Part shown: in pieces, positions 43,118 through 52,929 of the stretch
Numbering within the stretch: the first letter of the stretch is position 1
Layout: every line of letters begins with the position of its first letter
NCBI RefSeq assembly: GCF_040689105.1
Contig: NZ_JBFBVU010000022.1
Location: 1-64,000, forward strand
Direction of reading: 5' to 3'
DNA from: Meridianimarinicoccus marinus
GTDB taxonomy: Bacteria; Pseudomonadota; Alphaproteobacteria; Rhodobacterales; Rhodobacteraceae
DNA: 64,000 nucleotides
Notes under the pieces: generated by a model
The model's input: the letters and a program-made list of their open reading frames with translations, nothing else
Databases searched by the model: none
What the model was told of the DNA's origin: nothing
Translations under genes and position numbers: made by a program

Positions 43118-44830
43118 TCAGGCCCCCAGTTTCTGCTCACCTGCCAACCAGGTTTCGCTGACCTTGATCTTCTCGATGGACAGGGGGCTGACCTGTGTCG
43201 GATCGTCCTCAAGGATCGCAAGGTCGGCGTATTTGCCAACCTCCAGGCTGCCGCAGATGTCGTCGATCCGGCTTTGGTAGGCGGCATCGATGGTCACGCC
43301 GCGCAAGGCCAGATCCGGCGAAACGCGCTCGTCTGCGAAGAACACGTCGCCGCCATCGGCCATGATCCGAGTCACCGCATCCTGCACCATGCGCAGCGGA
43401 CCGAGCGGCGTGACGTTGTAATCGGAGTGGAATGATACCGGCAGCCCCGCGGCAATGGCCGAGGCGACCGGATCGTAGAACTTGGCGCGCTCCGGCCCGA
43501 GGATCTCGTCGCGGAACGCCTTGCCCCACCAGCGCACATGGCCGATCAGGAATGACGGCGAGACCCCGAGCGCAACCATCCGGTCGATATGCTCGGGTCG
43601 CAGAACGCTGGCATGCTGGATCGTGTGGCGACGGTCCGGATCCGGGGATTGCGCCCGGACGTCTTCATAGACGTCCAGCGTCACGTCGATGGCCGCATCG
43701 CCATTGGCATGGATCGCCACATCCCAGCCGGCGTTATGGGCGTCGCGAACCACGGCAAAAAGTTCTTCTTGCGTGTAGTTCAGCGCGCCGCGCGTGTCCT
43801 TGCCCAGGTAGTTGTCGCGCTGGAACCCGGAATAGCCCTGGTTCGAGCCATCCGACCAGGCCTTGATCTTGTTGAACCGCAGCATGTCGTCGCCCTGGTT
43901 CGGGGTGATGCCCATTTCATCCCAAATACCCATCTGGGTCGATTGCAGGGCACCGCGATAGCGCAGCGGCGGGGCGTCCGCCATGATGGCGTTCAGGATG
44001 TCGATGTCGCCCCTGCCCCCGGTCAGCAAGCCGATGCTCATGTCCTGCATCGCCGTCACGCCGTTGGCGGACGCCTTGTCGAACAGCGCCCGGACACGGG
44101 CCGCGTTTTCCTCTGCCGTCGGCTGGGGGATTGCGGCCAGAAGCGGCACGAAGGCCGGCGGCTCTTCCAGACGTCCGGTCAGGTTGCCATCCGCGTCGCG
44201 CACGATGCGTGACGTGGGCGGGTTCGGCGTGTCGCGGGTCATGCCGACAGCCTGAAAGCCCAGGGTGTTGGTATAGGCCACATGGCCGTTGCTTTCGAGC
44301 AGCAGGAAAGGGTTGTCCGGCGACAGCGCATCCAATTCGGCCAGGGTCGGGACCCGTGCCCCCTTGATCAGGACCGGATCGAAATTGGCGCCATAGACCC
44401 ATTCACCGGGCGGTGTCTCGGCCACAGAGGCGCGCAGCTTGTCCAATACGTCGTCAAATGTGTCATTAGTGAAGATGCCGCAATCGACGAAGCTGTCGAC
44501 CTGCACCGAGGCGCTGTGCATATGCGGGTCGATGAAGCCTGGCGTCATCGTGCGCCCGTCGAGGTCCACCAGTCGGGTATTCGACCCGCGCAGCCCCTCA
44601 AGCTCCGCCGCATCACCCACCGCAACGATCCGCCCGCCCCGCACCGCCAAGGCCGTCGCCTGCGGGCCGGCCTGGTTCATTGTGATGATGGTGCCGCCGG
44701 AAAAAAGCACATCCGCGCTCTCCTGCGCCCAGGCCGGTCGGGTGAAGACCGCGGGCGCGAAGCACGTGGCCCCGGCAGCGGCTGTTTTGGACAGGAAGGC
44801 ACGGCGGTTGAGCGATGTCTGAAATTTCAA
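43118..44830 (-). CDS. Tat-exported YtcJ-like amidohydrolase
   Basis: A 570-residue metal-dependent amidohydrolase of the YtcJ (amidohydrolase 3) group. A twin-arginine signal (LNRRAFLSKTAAAG) directs it to the periplasm. Metal-site landmarks are GFIDPHMHS, VAIHANGDAAIDVTLD, RHTIQHASVL and SFHSDYNVTPLGPLRM. I place the start at TTG 44830 because AAAAAGGAG lies eight bases upstream and translation then begins directly before the Tat signal; an ATG at 44872 has no ribosome site. It is a single gene. The substrate, an exogenous amide or cyclic compound, is unknown. Confidence 0.85.
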   Translation of the reverse strand: MKFQTSLNRRAFLSKTAAAGATCFAPAVFTRPAWAQESADVLFSGGTIITMNQAGPQATALAVRGGRIVAVGDAAELEGLRGSNTRLVDLDGRTMTPGFIDPHMHSASVQVDSFVDCGIFTNDTFDDVLDKLRASVAETPPGEWVYGANFDPVLIKGARVPTLAELDALSPDNPFLLLESNGHVAYTNTLGFQAVGMTRDTPNPPTSRIVRDADGNLTGRLEEPPAFVPLLAAIPQPTAEENAARVRALFDKASANGVTAMQDMSIGLLTGGRGDIDILNAIMADAPPLRYRGALQSTQMGIWDEMGITPNQGDDMLRFNKIKAWSDGSNQGYSGFQRDNYLGKDTRGALNYTQEELFAVVRDAHNAGWDVAIHANGDAAIDVTLDVYEDVRAQSPDPDRRHTIQHASVLRPEHIDRMVALGVSPSFLIGHVRWWGKAFRDEILGPERAKFYDPVASAIAAGLPVSFHSDYNVTPLGPLRMVQDAVTRIMADGGDVFFADERVSPDLALRGVTIDAAYQSRIDDICGSLEVGKYADLAILEDDPTQVSPLSIEKIKVSETWLAGEQKLGA

Positions 44831-45419
44831 CTCAGAGGCTCCTTTTTCGGGTCGGTGTCGGTCGCGGCGCATGGGTCAGGTCACGCCAGATAGCCGACAA
44901 GTTCATGACAGGTCGTCATGCCACCATTGAACATTTGCGAAGGTCGGTCCACAGGGACCAACCTCGTTCTCTGCAAGACCGGCGCGTACCCCGGCCACAG
45001 TTGCATGGTTGGTCAAAAGGTCGTCCGCAATGTCGATCGGTACCAGGGCACGCACGCGGCTTGAGGATTCGAAGGGGCAATGTTCGGTGAATAACTTGAA
45101 GGCCGAGAAGCCCGGTCGCCTGCCCCTCGGTGTTATCCGTCGATCGTCACAGGCAAGTTGCCCGCATCAAGCCCGACGTCTCCGTAGCGCGCGGTCCATC
45201 CGCATCCGGCTTCACCCTCCGGCATGGTCGACGAAAACTTTTTCCCGTCGGAATGATGATCACGCGCGACTGAAGATTGGGATGGCTCTGGATCTGTAAA
45301 CGCCTTGCCCCCTGACTTTGGGGCGAGGAGGCCAACATTGGACCAAGTAACGACAGCGACGCTTTCAAGCGTGATGCCCTGCCCCACATTTCGGCGCACG
45401 TGTCGCCAACACGTACGGC
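44831..45419. other. 589-base non-coding stretch
   Basis: Between the amidohydrolase and the IS3 relic. I see no convincing gene, RNA or terminator. Weak open frames on both strands match nothing. The right part may include decayed DNA from the 5' end of the IS3 element, whose first recognisable codons begin near 45420. Confidence 0.4.
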
Positions 45420-46185
45420 TTCATTCGGGCGCATCGCGAGGAATTCGGCGTCCGGGTCATATGCCGTTTGATGCGGGTCCAATTCTCTGGCTTGCACCCG
45501 TCGCTCAAGAAGCCGTCAAGCCACCGAGCACAGGAGGATGCGTGCCAGACCGAACTGATCCGGCAGGCCTGGTCGAACAATGGCATGGTCCATGACGACC
45601 GCAAGCTGACAGACGATCTGCGCGCTCTGGGCGCGGAAATTACGGAGACCCCGCAGCCAACCCGCCGTCATGGCCGAGAACAGACTGGAGCCGCGCTTCC
45701 TTGCCTCGCAGCCCGATCAGCTTCGGGGGCTGACATCGCCTACATCAAGACCATGAGGGTCGGCTGTACCTGGGTGTCGTCAACGACCTGTTTTCACGCC
45801 GCGTGGTTGGCTGGTCGCACAATCCCGCATCACCAGGGACCGCGCCCTGCAGGTCCTGCTGATGGCTGTCTGGCGACGCAAGCCCAAGTGACGGGTCAGG
45901 GTGCACGCCGCTCAGGGATCTCGATTTGCCCGCCGGGATTGGCAGATGTTTCTCCCTCAGCACGACCTGAGACCCCGCATGGGCAGGCGTGGGACGTGTG
46001 ACGACGGAACCGTCGCCGCGAGCTTCTTCCAGCTCCTGAAACGGGTACGCATCCGAGGTCGAACCGACCGGCGAAACGCCCGGCCGGAGGTGTTCGCCGA
46101 CATCGAAAGCTTCCACACTCCGATGCGCAAGGACGTGAACAACGGTATGCCCTCGCCCGTTAAGTTCGAAATCAGAAAGCAGAAA
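45420..46185 (+). pseudogene. Degenerate IS3-family transposase (OrfB) relic
   Basis: Three frames in sequence spell an IS3-type OrfB: FIRAHREEFGVRVICRLM and LIRQAWSNNGMVHDDRKL, then DIAYIKT and EGRLYLGVVNDLFSRRVVGW, then QGSRFARRDWQMFLPQHDL, ASFFQLLKRVRIRGRT and FADIESFHTPMRK. Frames change near 45690, 45755, 45835 and 45895. Of the DDE triad only the first Asp survives: the second position reads HAAQGS instead of HSDQGS, and the Glu position reads AASFF instead of AESFF. The element is dead. No terminal repeats were found. Confidence 0.8.
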
Positions 46186-46376
46186 CTGATCCCGGTGGGT
46201 GTCTGGGAAACGAGGGGCGCCTCAGACAATCATCCTGTAGAAACCAGAGCCGGTCATGCACCGACAATAAAACCGGACCAGTCACATCAGCCTTCCATTG
46301 GCCACAAGCCCCGAGCGTCCATCACGCATTCGATGGACACCCGGCAGACTGCATTGGTTCCCTTGGGAATGATTGC

Positions 46377-46871
46377 TCAAAAGGCGGGTCCCTGAAGGGA
46401 TGTGGGTCGATGCGACCCCAATTCTTCGGCGATGGATCCTGTGGTTACAGGGTACAGCATGACATGACGCATCAGGTCCCACGACAGGCCGGCAGAACGG
46501 TTGCCCGGAAGCAGCGCCATGACGCGCGCCAGCGGGCAATAACCGGTCAGCACGAGAACGAAGGTTCCAATCATCTGGATCCAGACCAGCAATCCCATTG
46601 CCGGAATGAAGCTGAGCGCCATCACGCAGAGATAGACGATCCGCACCTGCGACCGAAACCGCTTTGGCGTCCTGTCATCCAGGAGGGCCGTCAACGCAAG
46701 GCAGGCGGCGATTGCGATGGCGGTTTCGTGCGCGCCTTGCAACCCGGCAAGATCGGCCGCAAGAAGCGCGGCGATCGCCGCCAGGCACCACCACACAGGG
46801 TCCTGCAACTGAATGGCCGCGAGCACACGTCGGCGGTGCGATGGCCTGGCCATTTGGGTGTCCGTCTTCAT
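46377..46871 (-). CDS. DUF2892-like inner-membrane protein
   Basis: A 164-residue protein with four hydrophobic segments. YLCVMALSFIPAMGLLVWI followed by LTGYCPLARVMALLPGNR recalls the DUF2892 signature (TGxCPLxxxxGxx). GGAGGACACTGAT precedes ATG 46871. It is the last gene of the OsmC/flavoprotein operon, 22 bases after an OsmC gene. The 3' end borders the IS3 relic, so the final 15 residues may be altered by that junction. DUF2892 proteins often accompany sulfur and redox genes. Confidence 0.6.
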   Translation of the reverse strand: MKTDTQMARPSHRRRVLAAIQLQDPVWWCLAAIAALLAADLAGLQGAHETAIAIAACLALTALLDDRTPKRFRSQVRIVYLCVMALSFIPAMGLLVWIQMIGTFVLVLTGYCPLARVMALLPGNRSAGLSWDLMRHVMLYPVTTGSIAEELGSHRPTSLQGPAF

Positions 46872-46893
46872 ATCAGTGTCCTCCATTTGGGGA

Positions 46894-47442
46894 TTAAGTC
46901 GCATCGACCGCTTCTGCGGTCGCGCGAACAGTCAACCGCGAGTCCACGGCATGGGCATCGCGAAGCGCAAGGAACCATGGATCGCGTTCCAGCGCGCGGT
47001 TCACCACGTCGGCGATACGCTCCGGGTCATCCTTGCTTTGAATGTTGACGATCACTCTCGTGTGCCGGGGGCCGGCGGGGTTCGATCCAAGGCCCATCAG
47101 AGCGGTGTCATCGAAGTCCGTCTCGACGGTGACGGTCACGGTTTCGAAAACAAGGCGCTCCCGGACGGCCAGCATCTTTATACCGATGCCGACGCAGCCG
47201 ACGATGGCGCTTCGGGCATAGAACCCCGGAGAGGGCCCCGAGGCATCGCCGCCCATCGCGGGGCCGAGATCGGTGGTGGCGGAAAACCGACCCTGCTGAA
47301 TGTTGCAGGCAAGCCCCGCGCGGATCGTGCCAATGGTGGCGTAGGTGCGCTGGCAGGCGGCCGGGTCTGCCTTCATCCGGGCAATGACTCCGGACTGGGA
47401 GGCTCGGATACGGTCGTCGTGCGCGTGGTGATCAAGAGACAT
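46894..47442 (-). CDS. OsmC-family protein, copy 1
   Basis: A 182-residue OsmC/Ohr-like protein. The family fold is suggested by the N-terminal helix, MGGDASGPSPGFYARSAIVGCVGIGIKMLA and the C-terminal NIQSKDDPERIADVVNRAL. The second redox Cys sits in VGCVG, while the first position is harder to place, so hydroperoxidase activity is uncertain. AAAGGAACCAGGG precedes ATG 47442. It lies 14 bases after the flavoprotein gene in an operon with a second OsmC protein, which suggests detoxification of peroxides or electrophiles. Confidence 0.8.
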   Translation of the reverse strand: MSLDHHAHDDRIRASQSGVIARMKADPAACQRTYATIGTIRAGLACNIQQGRFSATTDLGPAMGGDASGPSPGFYARSAIVGCVGIGIKMLAVRERLVFETVTVTVETDFDDTALMGLGSNPAGPRHTRVIVNIQSKDDPERIADVVNRALERDPWFLALRDAHAVDSRLTVRATAEAVDAT

Positions 47443-47456
47443 GTCCCTGGTTCCTT

Positions 47457-48692
47457 TCAGGCGGCGTTGGTGTGGCGGGTGCGGTCGATCCTGTCGGCAA
47501 TGTGGCCGGCGTCTTCGCTTACGCCGCCGATGAGCGCGGAGTTCCGGCGGCGCAGAAACGGCAGGCCGAGCACGTGAAGCCCCGGTGCGACGGCGCCGTT
47601 GTCGTGAAGGAGACGCCCCTTTCGGTCGAAGACCGGCATCTCGATCCACCGGTAATCCGGGCGGTAGCCGGTCGCCCAGAGCACGGTGGCGATCCTGCCC
47701 GCGCGCAGGTCGAGCGACAGGCACGGCATGGCCGGAACCCTCGTCGGGTCGAACCGTACGGGCGCGGGCAGCCCCGCCGGGCCGGTGGTCTCGGCCCAGG
47801 CGTCGACGGCGTCAAGCAGACGGTTCATCTTGAGATCAGACAGCGCGCAATGATTGGCGAGGGCGCCGGAAAACCTAGCCACGCCGTCCTGCACTGTGGC
47901 CAGACGGCCCGTAATCTCGATCCCCAGCGCCTGAAGCGCATTGAGATCGGCGAATTGCGGATCTGCCCTGCCGGCGAGTTGAAGCGAGGGCAGTCGTCGT
48001 ACACGGTCCATGTCGTCGACCTCGGAGATCCGGGTCGCGTTGAGGCCGATCACCTCCATCCACCACTGGATATCGCGGCCACGATAATGACGCGGCATGC
48101 GGATGTGTTCGCCGGTCGACAGGATGACATCGTGGCCTGCCCTGCGCAGTTCGGCTGCCAGTTGCACGCCTGTCGCCGATCCTCCCACCACGAGCACGCC
48201 ACCGGGGGGCAATTGGGCGGGGGTCTTGTAGTCGATGGGCGTGAACTGCGTGATGTGCGCCGGCAGGGCATGGGCGAAACCGGGGACCGAGGCGATGTTG
48301 CAGGCCCCCGTGGCCACCACGACGTGCTCTGCCTGCCAACTGCCCTTGTCCGTCACGACGCGGTAACCGCCGCCCTCTGCGGTCAGGGCGGTGACGCGCA
48401 CGCCGGTTTCGACGGGTGCATGTGACAGGCTTGCGTAGTTTTCGAGGAAGCCGATGACATCGGGCATGGCCATGAAGCCATCGGGATCCGGGCCGTCATA
48501 GCCATGGCCCGGCAGGCGGTTCTGCCAGTTCGGGGTCAACAGGCGCAGGCTGTCCCAACGTTCGCTTTTCCAGGAATTGGCAACCTCTCCGCGCTCCAGC
48601 ACGACATGGGGGATCGCGCGTTGGGCCAGGCAATGGCTCATGGCCAAGCCTGCCTGGCCGGCGCCGATGACAAGGGTGTGGATGCGCAGCAT
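47457..48692 (-). CDS. CzcO-like FAD-dependent oxidoreductase
   Basis: A 411-residue flavoprotein. The FAD motif GAGQAGLAMS is near residue 10, a second nucleotide motif VVGGSATGVQLAAEL is in the middle, and VLWATGYRPDY is near the end. FLENYASL and NSWKSERWDSLRLLTPNW resemble YUCCA/flavin-monooxygenase and CzcO-like proteins. Start ATG 48692 follows AAAGGACCCG. A continuous open frame joins it to upstream DNA, but the neighbouring OsmC gene uses another frame, so a fusion is not implied. In this operon it probably oxidises a small organic or sulfur compound. Confidence 0.85.
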   Translation of the reverse strand: MLRIHTLVIGAGQAGLAMSHCLAQRAIPHVVLERGEVANSWKSERWDSLRLLTPNWQNRLPGHGYDGPDPDGFMAMPDVIGFLENYASLSHAPVETGVRVTALTAEGGGYRVVTDKGSWQAEHVVVATGACNIASVPGFAHALPAHITQFTPIDYKTPAQLPPGGVLVVGGSATGVQLAAELRRAGHDVILSTGEHIRMPRHYRGRDIQWWMEVIGLNATRISEVDDMDRVRRLPSLQLAGRADPQFADLNALQALGIEITGRLATVQDGVARFSGALANHCALSDLKMNRLLDAVDAWAETTGPAGLPAPVRFDPTRVPAMPCLSLDLRAGRIATVLWATGYRPDYRWIEMPVFDRKGRLLHDNGAVAPGLHVLGLPFLRRRNSALIGGVSEDAGHIADRIDRTRHTNAA

Positions 48693-48766
48693 GGGGCGGG
48701 TCCTTTCAGGAAGACCGGAGCGCCCGCCCGCCGGCTGGGAGGAAACCGGCGGGCATGGCGGAGCCG

Positions 48767-49324
48767 TCACGCGACGGAAACAGCAACACTGGTGGGGTTC
48801 GTCAGGATGTCGAACACGGCCGAGCGCCGTTGCGACTGCGCCACCAGGGCGGCGATCTCGTCCCGCGATGCCGCGGCGTCGATCTCGAAAGACACGCGGA
48901 TGGCGGAGAAGCCGTTGCGCAGGTCCGGATCCATGCCGAGAATGCCGCGCACGTCGACGTCGCCTTCGACACTTGCACGCACGGAGCGCAGCTGGAGGCC
49001 GCGATGCTGCGCGACCGAGGCAACGCCGCCGGTCAGGCAGCTTGCCAGGGCGGCCAGCACGATCTCGGGCGGGGTCGGAGCACGGTCGCCGGCATTGAAG
49101 ACCTCGGGGTGATCGGATTCGATCTTGAAGGTCTGCTTGCGCGTATGCTCCTGTCCCAGCCCGAAATAGCCGTTCAGGCTGTTCGTGCTGTAGGTACCCT
49201 CGATCCACGAGCAATCGCTGCGGAAAGTGAATTGTGCGGCTTGAGGTGCCTCGGCAAAGGCGACGCGGGCGCCAATCAGGGCTTCGGTGTCGACGCCGTT
49301 GTTGACGGCAGTTTCGGTGAACAT
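48767..49324 (-). CDS. OsmC-family protein, copy 2
   Basis: A 185-residue OsmC-family protein with the block PEIVLAALASCLTGGVASVAQHRG, which includes the family Cys, and with DCSWIEG upstream as a possible partner Cys. These two cysteines reduce organic hydroperoxides in Ohr/OsmC enzymes. AAAGGAACCCACC precedes ATG 49324. It lies between the cupin and the flavoprotein genes. Two different OsmC proteins in one operon suggest distinct substrates or a heteromer. Confidence 0.85.
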   Translation of the reverse strand: MFTETAVNNGVDTEALIGARVAFAEAPQAAQFTFRSDCSWIEGTYSTNSLNGYFGLGQEHTRKQTFKIESDHPEVFNAGDRAPTPPEIVLAALASCLTGGVASVAQHRGLQLRSVRASVEGDVDVRGILGMDPDLRNGFSAIRVSFEIDAAASRDEIAALVAQSQRRSAVFDILTNPTSVAVSVA

Positions 49325-49418
49325 GGTGGGTTCCTTTCAAAGTCTGTGTTGGGGTGGGTCGGGCCTTTGCCCGGTTGGGCGGTCTCCGGCCACGCGCGGC
49401 GGCGGCCGGAGGCTTGCG

Positions 49419-49889
49419 TCACTGACCGACGGGGTTGTCGGCCGGGTTCATGTAGGTGATGTCGAAGGGGCCAGGGCCATGGATCTGGACGATGGTCTCG
49501 GAACCGGTCCAGGCAAAATGCGGATGGCCCGCCGGCATCTCGACAAACCCGCCCGCCGTCAGCAGCGTGCCTGCATCGCGGTCGTGTTTATCGCCATGGC
49601 CGACGTTGAATTCGCCCGAGATCACGGTGATGAGCTCGTCGCCCGAGTGGATATGCGCCGGCACCTCATAGCCCGCAGGCAGCTTCAGGCGCAGGACGAA
49701 CTGGCCCTCGGCGAAGGGGTTGCCCGACAGGACGGCGATATCCGCGCCAGCCGGCAGGACCGGCGGCGCCGGCGCCCATTTGGCGTCCTGTGCAAGATAA
49801 GGTGCGGGAGAATGGGTGTCCTGCGCCTGCACGGCGCCTGCGACGGCCAGGGCAGCCAACAGGGATGCGAGAGTGGTCTTGTAAGTCAT
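49419..49889 (-). CDS. Exported small cupin protein
   Basis: A 156-residue single-cupin protein with a signal peptide (residues 1-22). The metal motif is PAHIHSGDELITVISGEF, and the second motif is MPAGHPHFAWTG. It should be periplasmic and metal-binding; some relatives are quercetinase-like or ChrR-like. AAAGGACCACG precedes ATG 49889. It sits between the methyltransferase and OsmC genes in the stress-type operon. Confidence 0.82.
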   Translation of the reverse strand: MTYKTTLASLLAALAVAGAVQAQDTHSPAPYLAQDAKWAPAPPVLPAGADIAVLSGNPFAEGQFVLRLKLPAGYEVPAHIHSGDELITVISGEFNVGHGDKHDRDAGTLLTAGGFVEMPAGHPHFAWTGSETIVQIHGPGPFDITYMNPADNPVGQ

Positions 49890-50002
49890 GATCGTGGTCC
49901 TTTCGGGGTGGGTTCGGCAAAGCCGGATTGGTTGGCGCAGACGGGCAAGGACGCCCGCGCCGGGGATTGGCCGCGGAAGCGGGCCGTGATGAAAACCCGC
50001 GA

Positions 50003-50887
50003 TCAGGTCGGGTTGCGGGCCGTAATCAGCCAGGAGGAACTGTCCATCCACAGCCCGCCTTCGCGGGCGATGACGGCTTCGAACATCCCGGCCAGCGCGG
50101 CCTCGATCTCCGGCCGCTGTTCCTCGGCAAGCCGACCCGCCTCGCGGAAGGTTTCGCCTGCCGGTCCGATGGCCAGCTGGAAGGCGATCGCGTCGGCGAC
50201 ATCGCGCCCGACCATCACCTTTGCGTCGACGCGCCGGAACGCGATGTCCTCAAACCCGGCGGCTGCCATCTGGGCGCGTGTCACGGTCTCGTCGGCCATG
50301 GAAAACGGGCCCGGACCGCAGGTGGCTGCATCTTCTCCGGGGGGTGGCAGGTAGCGGCGGACGATATCGCGCGCCTCGATCAGCCAGGGATTGTCCGCGC
50401 GTTGGCGCCAGACGATGTGGGCCAACCGCCCGCCGGGTTTGAGACAGATCCGCATCGCCCGCAGTCCTGCGACCGGATTGGCAAAGAACATCGTGCCGAA
50501 GCGCGCGAAGACCATGTCGAAGGGCGGTTCTTCCAGACCGCGTTCGACGTCACGGCACAGGAAGCGCACGTTGGGAACACCCTCTCCGTCCGCGACGTTG
50601 CGGGCATGGTCGAGGAACGCCGCGCAGCAATCGACGCCAAGAACGTCGCCCTGCGGGCCGGTGGCATTGGCCAGCTCGATCGCCGTGTCGCCAAATCCGC
50701 AGCCGACATCCAGGATGCGCTGCCCTTTCTCGACGGCGAGCATCGGAAACACGACCTCGGAATGGCGCGACAAGCCGCCCACGAGGATGTGCCGATACTG
50801 GATGAATTTCGGCGCCAGCACATCGTTCCAGAAATCGACCAGCGGTGATGCGGACGTGGTGTCCTCAATGTTGATTTGTTGGTTCAT
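50003..50887 (-). CDS. SAM-dependent methyltransferase
   Basis: A 294-residue class I methyltransferase. The SAM-binding motif ILDVGCGFGDTAIELA is near residue 58, followed by VLGVDCCAAFLDHAR, FDMVFARFGTMFF and LKPGGRLAHIVWR. The acceptor is unknown. It is the first gene of a six-gene operon and is divergent from the CadC-like regulator. The 105-base gap between them should hold both promoters. Confidence 0.85.
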   Translation of the reverse strand: MNQQINIEDTTSASPLVDFWNDVLAPKFIQYRHILVGGLSRHSEVVFPMLAVEKGQRILDVGCGFGDTAIELANATGPQGDVLGVDCCAAFLDHARNVADGEGVPNVRFLCRDVERGLEEPPFDMVFARFGTMFFANPVAGLRAMRICLKPGGRLAHIVWRQRADNPWLIEARDIVRRYLPPPGEDAATCGPGPFSMADETVTRAQMAAAGFEDIAFRRVDAKVMVGRDVADAIAFQLAIGPAGETFREAGRLAEEQRPEIEAALAGMFEAVIAREGGLWMDSSSWLITARNPT

Positions 50888-50992
50888 TTCAGCCTCCGTT
50901 TAGAGATCAATCTGCCGGAGGATCGCGGGCCATGCTTGAGACAAGCCTGAGAATTTCATGGCGAACTCATGAGGAAATCGTAAGCTTCCCGC

Positions 50993-52555
50993 ATGAGATA
51001 CGACTTCGAAGACTTCACGCTGGATGCCGCTCTTGGACAGCTCTCGCAGGCAGGAGAGGATGTCCCGGTCGAGCCGCGTGCCTTCGCGCTCTTGTGCCAC
51101 TTGGTGGCCAATGCCGACCGGCTCGTGACCAAGGACGAATTGGTCGAGGCGATCTGGGACGGCAGGATCGTGACCGACGCGGCGATTTCGACGTTGGTGA
51201 AAACCGTGCGGCGTTCGATCGGCGACGATGGCAAATCACAACGGCTGATCCGCACGGTGCACGGCCGGGGCTTTCGCTTCGTGGGCCCGCTGCACCAGGC
51301 CGTTGCCGCGACGGCCCGGACCGAAAGCCAACCTCTGGCCGAGGCGCCGGTGGTCGAAGCGGCGCGCCCGTCGATTGCGGTTCTGCCGTTCCGCCGACTG
51401 GGAGAAATGGACGGCTGGACGGCCATTGCCGACGCCGTTCCCGCGGAACTGATCTCGTCCCTGTCCCGCCTCAGGTGGATTCGAGTGGTAGCACGCGGCT
51501 CGACCTTCCGGTTTCGCGACCCGATGCCGGATCTGTCCGTCATCCGGTCCACACTCGGCGCCGCCTATTGCCTCGCGGGGGATGTCGAGATCATCGGGCG
51601 CCGCGTGTCGATATCGGTTGAATTGTCCGACACGCGCGACGGGCGCGTCATCTGGTGCGAGACACTGTCGGGCAGCATAGACGACGTGCACCTGATCCGG
51701 ACGGACATCGTCCGGCTGGTCTGCTCGGGTCTCGAATTGCACATCAACATGCACGAGACCGAGCGTGCCCGGCTGCGGTCGCCCGAAAGCCTCGACGCCT
51801 GGGGCCTGTACCACCTGGGACTTCACCACATGTACCGCTTTACCGGGAGGCACAACGACGTCGCCGCCGACTACTTCGCGAAGGCGACCGATCTCGATCC
51901 CGGCTTTGCCCGCGCCTTCGCAGCCCGGTCCTTCACGTCCTTTCAGTCTGCCTTCGTCGGCTATTCGGCGGACAGGGCGGTCGCGGTCGAGAACGCGCGT
52001 CGGTTTGCCGAAAAATGTCTCGAGTTAGACCCGGTGGACCCGTTCGGGAATTTCAACTTCGGGCGGTCCTTCTGGTTGCATGGCGACCACGACTCTGGCC
52101 AGACCTACCTGGAGCGCTCGATCGGGATGAGCCCGAGTTTCGCACACGGGCTTTACGCCCGCTCCCACGCTGACATGATCGCTGGCCGAGGGGCAATCGC
52201 ACTCGCCTCGGCGGATGAAGCCATCGCCCTCAGTCCGCTGGACCCGTTTCTATACGCAATGCACCAGGCCAAGGCCCTTGCGCTCTTGCATCTCGGCGAC
52301 CACGATCAGGCCTGCCGCCATACCGACACCGGAGCGCGTGAGCCCGGCGCGCACTACATCGTCATGATGATTGCGTCGGCGATCAACAAGGTGGCCGGAC
52401 GAGACACGCAGGCGCGGTATTGGCATGACCGGACCATCGCCCGCCGCCCCGATGCGTCGATTGCTCAGTTCTTCTCGTCAATTCCAATGCGCGATCCGGT
52501 TGTCAGGGACAACATTTCCCGGGCGCTCAAGGATCTCGGCTTTCCGGAATCCTGA
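50993..52555 (+). CDS. CadC-like winged-helix regulator with TPR domain
   Basis: A 520-residue soluble regulator. An OmpR/PhoB-type winged-helix domain spans about residues 1-100 (AFALLCHLVANADRLVTKDELVEAIW, STLVKTVRRSIGD, IRTVHGRGFRF). A TolB/FlgO-like segment (AVLPFRRLGEMDGWTAIADA ... LAGDVEIIGRRVSI) and a C-terminal TPR array from about 250 follow. There is no transmembrane span, unlike classical CadC. It is transcribed divergently from the methyltransferase-led operon and is probably its regulator. The signal is unknown. Confidence 0.85.
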   Translation: MRYDFEDFTLDAALGQLSQAGEDVPVEPRAFALLCHLVANADRLVTKDELVEAIWDGRIVTDAAISTLVKTVRRSIGDDGKSQRLIRTVHGRGFRFVGPLHQAVAATARTESQPLAEAPVVEAARPSIAVLPFRRLGEMDGWTAIADAVPAELISSLSRLRWIRVVARGSTFRFRDPMPDLSVIRSTLGAAYCLAGDVEIIGRRVSISVELSDTRDGRVIWCETLSGSIDDVHLIRTDIVRLVCSGLELHINMHETERARLRSPESLDAWGLYHLGLHHMYRFTGRHNDVAADYFAKATDLDPGFARAFAARSFTSFQSAFVGYSADRAVAVENARRFAEKCLELDPVDPFGNFNFGRSFWLHGDHDSGQTYLERSIGMSPSFAHGLYARSHADMIAGRGAIALASADEAIALSPLDPFLYAMHQAKALALLHLGDHDQACRHTDTGAREPGAHYIVMMIASAINKVAGRDTQARYWHDRTIARRPDASIAQFFSSIPMRDPVVRDNISRALKDLGFPES

Positions 52556-52929
52556 AATCGGCATGGGTCTGATGGCTCACATCGAGATGCCAGAACGACG
52601 TCCGGTTTCGTCTCGGGTCAAAGCGGTCCGTGGGGTGATCTTGAAGAGCAATCGGAAGGTCATTTCGTGACCGACGGTATTCAGAAGCGGTCTGTCCGCC
52701 TGCCCAACGACGGGGGCAAGGCCACGGATGCCCTCCGCAAGGGTGTCGCCTTAGAAGAACGAACTTAGATCGAGGGTGACACGATCACGCTGAACACCAT
52801 TGGTGGCAATGCGAGGTTGGTGGTGACGATGACCGAGGTACGCTCGTAGAGCTTGTTGATCAGGTGTGGACCTATCGCGGTTTGATGGCGCTCCTTTGAC
52901 AGCATTTACTGCAACAAGGGAGACTGACT
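52556..52929. other. 374-base stretch between regulator and IS3 OrfA
   Basis: No intact gene is visible. Around 52676-52850 a short frame (DGIQKRSVRLPNDGGKATDA) ends at internal stops and may be a gene relic; I do not recognise it. The last 60 bases probably belong to the upstream end of the IS3 element. I saw no terminal repeat pair. Confidence 0.35.

Noticed and set aside
47457..49340. Apparent fusion of an upstream segment to the CzcO-like flavoprotein
   Set aside because: The upstream part is out of frame with the OsmC gene that clearly occupies it, and a ribosome site precedes ATG 48692.
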